Origin: Allocoleopsis franciscana PCC 7113
GTDB taxonomy: Bacteria; Cyanobacteriota; Cyanobacteriia; Cyanobacteriales; Coleofasciculaceae
DNA length: 64,000 nt
Assembly (NCBI RefSeq): GCF_000317515.1
Contig: NC_019738.1
Coordinates: 7,156,001 to 7,220,000, forward strand
Direction: 5' to 3'
Positions 54,387 to 62,102 of the stretch are shown here, one piece after another (the first letter of the stretch is position 1; each line of letters starts with the position of its first letter). The position numbers and the translations under genes are program-made. Below the pieces are notes generated by a model. That model was not told the DNA's origin and did not search any database. It saw only the letters and a list, made by a program, of their open reading frames with translations.

Positions 54387-57041
54387 TCAAAGCCAATTAC
54401 CAACCAGAACAAAAGGTGCCCAGTAATAAGGATGGTCGTATTTAGCATTTCTTAACAACATGAGCTGAGACTGGCGAACCGCCTCCGCTTTGCTCACCTG
54501 AGTTTGAAATAGCTCTCGATAAAATTCAGCCATGAATTCGGCGGTGGATTCGTCAGAGACTGACCATAGAGTGGCTAAGGTACTACGTGCTCCAGACCTC
54601 ACAGCTAATCCGGCTAATCCCAAGGTTGCCCGCTTGTCACCTGCTGCCGTTTGGCAAGCACTCAGAACCAGTAATTCAATGGGGTTCTGGTTTTGTTGCT
54701 GTCTAGATTGCAATAATTGATCGAAATCCTTAACCTGAATTCGACCATCCCAAGTGAGGAGAAAAGTATCCTCGGCCTTAGAACTAAACTGAGCATGGGT
54801 AGCAAGATGGATTACGGGAAACGGTAGTGCACTAATTTTCTTTTCCAGACTTTTCTGAGTAAATTCCTGATTAAGCAGCACCTCAGAACGAACCTCAGCA
54901 GAAATTTGCTTAAGTTCAGACTTGACTCCTGGCAAGGCGGCAAAGCCTTGACGAGCCTCAGTCAGTCCGCCGGTTAAGGCGGTGAGGCGATTGCGAGCAA
55001 GCGATCGCGACTCCAACAACTGCAACCCTTGGCTAAGGGCAATGCTATATTTCTCCACGAGATACTGTTTTCCATCGTGGAGGGCTGCCATGGGTACATT
55101 CCGCAGAGAACCATCCAGGACAAAGACTAAAGTTTTGACGCCACTTTCCGCTAACCGAGCCTCAGCCGGTCGAATTAGCCAGTCATAAACTTGTTGTGAA
55201 AAGCGCAAACGCAGTTTGCTAGAGAAGGATCGGTTCAAAGATTGTAAGAATTGCTCTAGAATGCCTTCGACTTCACTTTGGCGTAACTGAGTTTGGTAGT
55301 AGCTCAAGGGTTGCCCTGGTAGCGAGAGGATAACCGCAAAGCGATCTGGCAAAATAATCGGATAGATCACGGCAGCCGTGGGATCGACCCGGTCAATCTG
55401 CTCTGGTTTAATATCCAAGCAGGCTTCCCGAAAGAAATTGTCTAATTCAGCGAGCTGGAGTGATTCAATCACTTGGCGAGCTTGTTTGAGGTTTTCTTGC
55501 CTGGAAACTGGATTTTGCTCAGGCACAGATTGCAGGAGCAATTCCACAAGTTCACGATAGATGGGTTCCACACTCTCCCGGAACGAAAACTGCACATCAG
55601 GATTAATCGCCACCAAATCGCTGCGAAGGGATTGTAAAGCCTTGACGGCTTCGGTGTACGCAGCAAGCGCTTGAACGGTGTGCGGCTGGGTTAACCCGCC
55701 CTGAAGTGCTCCTTGATGTTTATGAATTCGACCGAGTTGCCACTGCCAACGATAGGTAATATCCGACGCATTAATCGCCTGAGCTAGACTGAGAGCGTCT
55801 TGAGTCAGTTTTTGTGCTTCTGGAAAGTTCTGTGTGTATTCATAGAGATGTGCCAACTCCCCAAGGGCGTAGGATTCAGCTCTGGAGTCTTTCAGCATTC
55901 TTGCCTGTTGGACGGCTTTGGCTAAAAGTTGAGCCATATCCGGTAAAACGGTTGAAGATGGCAGAGCCTTTGGATCACGTTCAACCTTACCTGTGAGCGC
56001 AGACAATTTGATCAAGCTTTCAGCCAGATTCACCTGAGCGTAGACAGCCGCACGACTAGGGGGTAGTTGGGTGAGGTTCGCCTGAATGGTGGGTAATAAA
56101 GCTTGCGCCGCTTGCCACTGTTCGGTTTGGACGAGCAGGCTCAGTTGGTTGAGTTGCGCTTCTAGTTGACTGAGTGGGTTTGTGGCTTTTTCAGCCGCTT
56201 TTTGATAGAGTTCAGTAGCTTTTGGATAATCTTGTAACGCTCGACGCGTATTCCCTAAACTGAACAGAGTCGCGCTTGTATCCCCGGCAGAATCCAGGCG
56301 CTCTTGAATCGCTAAACTCTGTTCTAAGACTTCCTGGGATTGTTGTAAGTCTCCCACCACTTGCAGGGCAACCCCTAAACTTCGCAGTCCTGAGGCTTTC
56401 AGCAGGGAATCGGGTTGAGTTTGTAGCTTTTGATTGATCTGCTCTAAGTTCGTTTTTGCCCGTCGGTACAGTCCTAACGTTTGCAGAGCTTGGGATTGGT
56501 TAATTTGAGTGCCAATCATTCCGACTTCATCCCCAGCCGCTCTGTAAGCCTGTTCCGCTTGTTTCCAGGTATTGAGAGCGGCTTCGGCTTTTCCTAAGGC
56601 GAGTTGAAGACTGCCTTGGGTATTGAGGACTTGGGCAAGAGTGAAGGGGTTGTTAGGGGGAATGAGCTCTAGGCTTTGGGAAATTGATGACTGTGCCTTT
56701 TGCCATTGTCCTAAGTCTTGATAAGCTAGCGAGAGATAGTTCAGGCTGAGGGCTTGGTTGAGGCGATCGCCTTTTACTTCGTAATCCTGAGCCGCCTGTT
56801 GCCAAACCGCAGCCGCATCTGCAATTTGCCCTGCCTCATACAGAGTTATGCCTTGTGCGAGTTGGGTTGAAGCATGAGTTGTGTGCTGTTCGATGGAGGT
56901 AATGGGAGAACGCTGGGCAGCGACAGGCACAACGGCTGTAATTAGGAACAGGGTTAGCAGTCCCAGGATAAAGTGTGAAATATAGCGTCTCACAATAGAC
57001 CCACTCTTGTGTATTGGAGAAAATTGGCGCAGTCTTTTCAT
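54387..57041 (-). CDS. TPR-CHAT caspase-like protease (cassette B)
   Basis: This 884-residue protein has an N-terminal signal or anchor (about 18-42), a TPR solenoid (LYEAGQIADAAAVWQQAAQD; LNYLSLAYQDLGQWQKAQSS) and a C-terminal CHAT domain with His in IHLATHAQFSSKAEDTF and Cys in LLVLSACQTAAGDKR. Both catalytic residues are intact. It is a clear paralogue of 43619-46426 along the TPR and CHAT parts but has a short, repeat-free linker after the signal. The ATG at 57041 has GAAGG before it; the leader contains tandem TTGAAGG-like heptamers. In cassette A the CHAT gene follows the hemagglutinin directly; here three other genes intervene. Confidence 0.93.
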   Translation of the reverse strand: MKRLRQFSPIHKSGSIVRRYISHFILGLLTLFLITAVVPVAAQRSPITSIEQHTTHASTQLAQGITLYEAGQIADAAAVWQQAAQDYEVKGDRLNQALSLNYLSLAYQDLGQWQKAQSSISQSLELIPPNNPFTLAQVLNTQGSLQLALGKAEAALNTWKQAEQAYRAAGDEVGMIGTQINQSQALQTLGLYRRAKTNLEQINQKLQTQPDSLLKASGLRSLGVALQVVGDLQQSQEVLEQSLAIQERLDSAGDTSATLFSLGNTRRALQDYPKATELYQKAAEKATNPLSQLEAQLNQLSLLVQTEQWQAAQALLPTIQANLTQLPPSRAAVYAQVNLAESLIKLSALTGKVERDPKALPSSTVLPDMAQLLAKAVQQARMLKDSRAESYALGELAHLYEYTQNFPEAQKLTQDALSLAQAINASDITYRWQWQLGRIHKHQGALQGGLTQPHTVQALAAYTEAVKALQSLRSDLVAINPDVQFSFRESVEPIYRELVELLLQSVPEQNPVSRQENLKQARQVIESLQLAELDNFFREACLDIKPEQIDRVDPTAAVIYPIILPDRFAVILSLPGQPLSYYQTQLRQSEVEGILEQFLQSLNRSFSSKLRLRFSQQVYDWLIRPAEARLAESGVKTLVFVLDGSLRNVPMAALHDGKQYLVEKYSIALSQGLQLLESRSLARNRLTALTGGLTEARQGFAALPGVKSELKQISAEVRSEVLLNQEFTQKSLEKKISALPFPVIHLATHAQFSSKAEDTFLLTWDGRIQVKDFDQLLQSRQQQNQNPIELLVLSACQTAAGDKRATLGLAGLAVRSGARSTLATLWSVSDESTAEFMAEFYRELFQTQVSKAEAVRQSQLMLLRNAKYDHPYYWAPFVLVGNWL

Positions 57042-57243
57042 GCCTTCAACCTTCAACGTTCAATCTTCCAACCTTTAACCCTATTTTGAGCAAGTAGCCG
57101 GATGATTGTTAACTTATCAGCCAACTCCGCGTGACATTAGGGCGTGATTCATATCCCTTTGCTATGATTGTCCTGAAATTCCCATAATTTTGTAAGATTC
57201 GTCTGTTTTGTATCACAAACTTTTTTATGAATGTATCCACTGA

Positions 57244-59415
57244 ATGAGTAGGCAGAATCAGCCAGAGTTCCCCTCTAAGGTTTACGCTGAGGCTGTTGTG
57301 CGTTCAGCAACTGGGGCATCGTTGTTGCGCTCTTCAAGTCTCGTCACTAGCGAGAACGTGGTTCAATTTCAGGCAGAACCGAACCTAGTTACATTAGCCA
57401 AAAAACGCTTAGAGGCAGCAGGATTTGAAATTTTAGATGTAGGAAAAGCATTGATCAGCATTGCTGCCGAGCGAGAGGTTTATGAGCGATCGTTTCAGAC
57501 AAGATTGGAGGCAATTGAACGCCCTGTAATCAAAGAAATGGGTGAGCCAAGCACGGCAACATTTATCAATTCAGTTGATGACAAACCCTTTGGGGAGATT
57601 GATACCTCTGATACCCGATGGGATGAGGTATTAGATGGAATTGCGCTCAGCGAACCTGTTTACTATACTCGACCGATTAGTTCTACAACAGAACCACCAG
57701 AAAGAACAGCGAAATATCTGAATGTGCCCGATGATGTGGCTCAAGGATTGAATGCAATTCGGGTTCACCAAAATGGCATCACAGGCAAGGGTGTTCGGGT
57801 TGTCATGATTGACTCTGGGTGGTATCCCCATCCATTTTTTAGAGAACATAACTATAAGGTAAATGTTGTTCTTGCCCCCGGTTCAACCGCTCCTGATCGA
57901 GATGATAGCGGTCATGGTACAGGGGAATCTGCTAATGTTTTTGCCATCGCTCCTGAAGCTGAGCTAACCATGATCAAGTTTGACATGGAACTTGAAGGTA
58001 AGCTCAAAAACGTTACATCCGTTGCGGCCTTGAAGCGAGCGATTGAACAGCGACCTGATATTATTTCTTGCAGTTGGGGATCGGATCAGAGAAGCCGTCA
58101 ACTGTCTCCTCAAGACAAAATGTTAGCGGCTGTTGTTGCTCGTGCAGTTCGTGAGGGGATTGTCGTTATTTTTGCAGCTGGGAATGGAAGCTGGGGTTTT
58201 CCAGCCCAACATCCAGATGCGATCGCAGTTGGGGGAGTTTACAAACATTTAGAGGGATCGTTAAAAGGTCGTTTGGAAGCCAGCAATTACGCCAGCAGCT
58301 TTATCAGCCCCGTTTATCCGGGACGACGAGTTCCAGATTTGTGTGGTTTGGTTGGGCAGCTTCCGGATGGGGCTTATATTATGTTGCCGATTCCTCCTGA
58401 TGGTTGGCGCGATCGGGTGCTATCTGTTGTGGGTGATGGTGATGGCACGTCTCCTTCTGATGGATGGGCCGCATTTAGTGGTACTTCAGCAGCCGCACCT
58501 CAGATAGCGGGTATTTGTGCTTTGATGAAACAGGTTGATCCGAGCTTGTCTCCTGCGAGGGTAAAGCAAATTTTGCAGCAAACGGCTCGTGATGTGGTTG
58601 AAGGGTTTAGCAATCCAGATACAGGGGGTCATCGAGCAAGGGAAGGGCTGGATTTGGCAACGGGTTATGGGTTAGCGGATGCTTATGAAGCGGTAAGGGC
58701 GGTGAAAGCATTCACTAACGAAAATTGTTGTGATGATTGTGCATCTTCAGAACGAACAGAGCAAAATCTTTCAGACATTTATCTAACATCAAAAGTGAGG
58801 AAACCTATGTCTTCTGAATTCCCTAAGTTACAAAAAAAACTCGATGAACTACGTTGGAAATTTGAAAAGGAATTACAAGCAACAATTGATGAGCATGGAC
58901 TAGAGGATGTTGAACTAATAATCAGTGAGGATAACTTCATTCCTCGTTCACCGATTACAAAAATTGCTTTCTCTTTGCGAGAGAGATTAGATAGCTGTTT
59001 TCACACAAAAGAAGAATATGAGAAGTTAAAAGAAGAATATGAAAATTTAACCAAAGCACAACGTAGTAGTTTAAGCAAAGAAGAACGTGTTAAGTTTAAA
59101 ATAGGAATAGGTGAAATTAAGATATGGGAAATTACAGAAGAACATATATCTTCGGCTCAAGCACTGATTAAAATTGGTAGGCATCAAGAATTAGCAATTA
59201 GGGTTTTAACAGAAGCGTTATTGTTAACTGGTGAAGGGGGAAAAGATATCAGAAAAATGGCATCTGAGGCTTTATCAGAGTGCGGTTCTGAGATTGCTAT
59301 GTTTGATGCTAGTAGCAGGGATGAGACTTCATCACTTGACAAGATAGAATTGACATGTGGTAAGTGTAAGAATGGAAAGAGATGCTGTACTAATGGTAAG
59401 TGCTACAGTTGCTAA
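57244..59415 (+). CDS. S8 (subtilisin-like) peptidase with C-terminal helical region and Cys-rich tail
   Basis: In this 723-residue protein residues about 40-90 resemble a subtilase propeptide (LAKKRLEAAGFEILDVGKAL). The catalytic domain has Asp190 in VVMIDSGW, His224 in DDSGHGTGES, oxyanion Asn in FAAGNGSWGFPA and Ser415 in FSGTSAAAPQIAG, so the enzyme looks active. After about residue 490 come a short Cys cluster (NENCCDDCAS), a charged helical region (EEYEKLKEEYENLTKAQ) and a final tail with six cysteines (CGKCKNGKRCCTNGKCYSC). No signal peptide is obvious. It is divergent from CHAT B and overlaps the STAND gene end to end by 4 bp. The C-terminal region matches no family I know. Confidence 0.88.
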   Translation: MSRQNQPEFPSKVYAEAVVRSATGASLLRSSSLVTSENVVQFQAEPNLVTLAKKRLEAAGFEILDVGKALISIAAEREVYERSFQTRLEAIERPVIKEMGEPSTATFINSVDDKPFGEIDTSDTRWDEVLDGIALSEPVYYTRPISSTTEPPERTAKYLNVPDDVAQGLNAIRVHQNGITGKGVRVVMIDSGWYPHPFFREHNYKVNVVLAPGSTAPDRDDSGHGTGESANVFAIAPEAELTMIKFDMELEGKLKNVTSVAALKRAIEQRPDIISCSWGSDQRSRQLSPQDKMLAAVVARAVREGIVVIFAAGNGSWGFPAQHPDAIAVGGVYKHLEGSLKGRLEASNYASSFISPVYPGRRVPDLCGLVGQLPDGAYIMLPIPPDGWRDRVLSVVGDGDGTSPSDGWAAFSGTSAAAPQIAGICALMKQVDPSLSPARVKQILQQTARDVVEGFSNPDTGGHRAREGLDLATGYGLADAYEAVRAVKAFTNENCCDDCASSERTEQNLSDIYLTSKVRKPMSSEFPKLQKKLDELRWKFEKELQATIDEHGLEDVELIISEDNFIPRSPITKIAFSLRERLDSCFHTKEEYEKLKEEYENLTKAQRSSLSKEERVKFKIGIGEIKIWEITEEHISSAQALIKIGRHQELAIRVLTEALLLTGEGGKDIRKMASEALSECGSEIAMFDASSRDETSSLDKIELTCGKCKNGKRCCTNGKCYSC

Positions 59416-61565
59416 AGTCCTAATTTTTTACAATCCCGATCGGGATTAAGCCTGGATTGAGCGGGAATTTTTGTCTTACAAAGTAGCGAGCTCTCAAGTT
59501 GATTATCAGTGATTTTTTGTGCTGTTCTAATATCTGTTCCGTACAAAATACTCTCCTTAAAATCTGCTTCTTGCAGAGAGGCTTCACTAAAATCAGCATC
59601 TCGCAAATTTGCTCCCTGAAAATTAGCTTTTACAAGAAAAGCTTTTTGGAAATTAGTATTTTCAAGTTGAGATAACCTAAAGTTAGATCTAAATAAAGTT
59701 GCGCCACTTAGGTTCAACCCACTCAAGTTATCATTACAAAAATTAGCCTCTTCTAGGTGGTCTTTCTGTCCTGTTAAAACTAAGTACCAAACCAATATAG
59801 ACATCTCAAGATTTTGTTGACATTTTGCATCCTCTCTATAGATAGTTGTCTGGGCTAAGATCAAAAGAAAAAAATGAATAGGAATGAGCGTTCCCATAAA
59901 CGGTATGATGGCAATTTTCAAAAATCCGTGTAGCTGTTTTCTACGACTAGCTTTCACAAACTCTTTTGCTAATCCAGATAGTGAAATTTCAGAGTTGTGA
60001 GCTTGCATAAACTCCCTAGCATCACGGAGCGATCGCCCCTGAAGCAGATAATCTTTAGATTTTTTATGGTGCTTCCATTCTTCGGCGGCATCTTCAATTT
60101 TGCGTTTTTTCCGCAGGGCTTCTCGACATTCCTTGAGCCAATCTCTCAATTGTTTCCAATTGCGGATCAGGGCTTCGTGGGCGACTTCGATCATTTCGAT
60201 CATTTCGCCATATTGTTTATCGGAGAAGCGAACTAAGAAACGAACTCTAGGTTCCGCAAAAAGATTGATAATTGACCGGACACGGATTTCATCGCCGTCG
60301 CTGGCGATTAGTTCTGATACCGCCGCACGGCGACGGGTATCTCCGCTATCTTCATTCAATTGCACCAGTGCCAAAAAGATGCAACGAGCGATCGCTTGAT
60401 CATCAGCACTCAAGGATTGATACAGATGTTGAGCTTCACCCGCTAGTGCACCTCCTACACCACCAATGTTGTGCAAGGTTGTTGCCGGATCGACCCCGTT
60501 TTGCAAGCCTTCCCAAATCCGGGTTAGGGCAAACTGTAGTAGAGGGAGTGCACCTTCTCTTCCCTGAGTTTGCTCAACCAAGAGCTTAACGATCGCTTTA
60601 TCTAACTTATTTCCTGCCTGTTCTGCGGGTTTAGCAATGGCAATCTCTAGCTCCTCTGGTTGCATAATCGGCACCAGAAACCCCTGAGTTGAAAAGAGTT
60701 TGTTTAAGCGTGGGTGTTGCTGAGTGTCCCCTAAAAAGTCACTTCGTAGCGTGAGAATAACAGATACCCGTTTGGTTGGTTCTGCTGCCGCACAAAGCAA
60801 ATTCTCAATAAACGCATCCCGTTCAGCAATAAATGCCTCTCGTTCAGTCTTCTCTAACGAAAACGCATAGGTATAAACCTCTTCAAATTGATCCACCAAA
60901 ATAATCAAGGGAGAGAACTCGATATCAGGTAATACATCGGCAATGCGCCTTAATCCCTCATAGTTACCTGCATCACTCTTTGTTGCGAGAACTCGTTCAA
61001 ATTCCTGTGCTTTTTCTACTGGTGTTGAGTCGTTTTTGACAATCCGCGCCAACACTGTTGCTAAAGCTTCCAGAGGATGGGTTCCGGGTACAAGTACCGC
61101 CAATCGAGCGTGATCTCGACCTGGCAAGGGTTTTTTCCCCAAAGCTGGAATAAGTCCTGCTCGTGCCAGAGATGATTTTCCTGAACCCGATGGCCCATAA
61201 ATCGGCAGTACCCGGACTGTCGATTGGTGTTCATGAAGATGGCAGAACTTCTCCCACAGTTGCTCGATTTGCGTTTCGCGCCCAAAAAAGCGATCGCCAT
61301 CGATTTCTCGAAATGCCAGCAACCCTCGATAGGGATTATCCCTTAAGTTTGTAGTATCAGGTTGAGGCGATTTGGCTTCAGTTTGAGCATGGGATAGGTA
61401 AACTGTGAGGTGACCAATTGCTAAACCACCCATCATCTGGGCGATGATCTGTCCCTGAGTTTCGTCTATCTCTTGGCTAATCCGGTTAATGGGTGCAGGA
61501 GGGAAAGCTGATTCAGAATCAGGAGGAGTTGGCATAATGCGATCGCTTTTAATCTCTCCAGGCAC
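59412..61565 (-). CDS. STAND NTPase (nSTAND1-like) with pentapeptide C-terminus and N-terminal amyloid-like motif
   Basis: This 717-residue protein starts with a GTG directly after the stop of the small upstream gene. Residues 36-53 (TQGQIIAQMMGGLAIGHL) resemble the C-terminal motif of that neighbour. The NTPase core follows NPYRGLLAFREIDGDRFFGRE: P-loop YGPSGSGKSSLARAGLIPAL near 130, Walker B LIILVDQFEEVYTY, LTLRSDFLGD, LPLLQFALTRIWE, and the helical VAHEALIRNWKQLRDWL. After a hydrophobic stretch (about 570-595) the C-terminus is pentapeptide repeats (LNLSGATLFRSNFRLSQLENTNF) acting as a likely sensor. It is probably an NLR-like switch that triggers the upstream effector. Confidence 0.88.
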   Translation of the reverse strand: MPGEIKSDRIMPTPPDSESAFPPAPINRISQEIDETQGQIIAQMMGGLAIGHLTVYLSHAQTEAKSPQPDTTNLRDNPYRGLLAFREIDGDRFFGRETQIEQLWEKFCHLHEHQSTVRVLPIYGPSGSGKSSLARAGLIPALGKKPLPGRDHARLAVLVPGTHPLEALATVLARIVKNDSTPVEKAQEFERVLATKSDAGNYEGLRRIADVLPDIEFSPLIILVDQFEEVYTYAFSLEKTEREAFIAERDAFIENLLCAAAEPTKRVSVILTLRSDFLGDTQQHPRLNKLFSTQGFLVPIMQPEELEIAIAKPAEQAGNKLDKAIVKLLVEQTQGREGALPLLQFALTRIWEGLQNGVDPATTLHNIGGVGGALAGEAQHLYQSLSADDQAIARCIFLALVQLNEDSGDTRRRAAVSELIASDGDEIRVRSIINLFAEPRVRFLVRFSDKQYGEMIEMIEVAHEALIRNWKQLRDWLKECREALRKKRKIEDAAEEWKHHKKSKDYLLQGRSLRDAREFMQAHNSEISLSGLAKEFVKASRRKQLHGFLKIAIIPFMGTLIPIHFFLLILAQTTIYREDAKCQQNLEMSILVWYLVLTGQKDHLEEANFCNDNLSGLNLSGATLFRSNFRLSQLENTNFQKAFLVKANFQGANLRDADFSEASLQEADFKESILYGTDIRTAQKITDNQLESSLLCKTKIPAQSRLNPDRDCKKLGL

Positions 61566-62000
61566 CTACAGGTTTACATCACCGTGAATAGCATCAATAT
61601 TACCGATTGACTTACCACCTGTCTGTTGCCCCGTTACCTGTCCTTTAGTATTTTGGATAGTTTGATTAATTTGTGTGCCCGAAGTTGCTTCAGATTTCTC
61701 CTGCATAATTTGAGCGATCGCTTCTGCTAACTCTTGGTCTTCGTCGAATAACTTCTTCAATTGCTTCTGAAAGACCTTTCTATAATCTTCATCCTCTGGA
61801 TCTGTAGATACTAAGTTAACCGCACTCTTGGCATCTTCCTTGGCTTCAACTTTTGGCTGTAACTTGCCCCAAACTTTCTTCGCTTTGTTCCAAGAATCTT
61901 CACCAAATTTAGTCGCAACACTTTCGGCTGATTTCTCACCGAACTTAATCAGAAAGGGTAGAAAAGGAGTCAAAAAAGCCGTTAGCGCGATAACATCCAT
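61566..62000 (-). CDS. Candidate Bell-like cell-death effector with C-terminal amyloid-like motif
   Basis: This is a 144-residue protein. The N-terminal 100 residues are helical and begin MDVIALTAFLTPFLPFLIKF, then FGEKSAESVATKFGEDSW and KQLKKLFDEDQELAEAIAQI. This layout resembles the Bell domain described for bacterial amyloid-signalling effectors, analogous to fungal HeLo/HELL pore-formers. The C-terminus (TKGQVTGQQTGGKSIGNI) is Gln/Asn/Gly-rich and matches the N-terminal motif of the adjoining STAND protein at 8 of 18 positions. Effector and NLR encoded side by side with a shared motif is the hallmark of such systems. The gene ends one base before the STAND start. An upstream start at 62021 adds seven residues. 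The fold assignment is by pattern only. Confidence 0.65.
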   Translation of the reverse strand: MDVIALTAFLTPFLPFLIKFGEKSAESVATKFGEDSWNKAKKVWGKLQPKVEAKEDAKSAVNLVSTDPEDEDYRKVFQKQLKKLFDEDQELAEAIAQIMQEKSEATSGTQINQTIQNTKGQVTGQQTGGKSIGNIDAIHGDVNL

Positions 62001-62102
62001 ATCCTCTATTCTCTCCCTCAAAATTTCTCTTCGTTGCTCAACTTATAATTTTCTACAACTGCCGTTTGTCGTATTCCTGAAAAATCCTATTTAACAACCA
62101 AA

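Noticed and set aside
57244-59415. Cyanobactin (PatA/PatG-type) maturation protease
   Set aside because: It is a subtilase with a Cys-rich tail, but no precursor peptide, cyclodehydratase or PatG-like gene is nearby, and the CHAT and STAND neighbours do not fit such a cluster.
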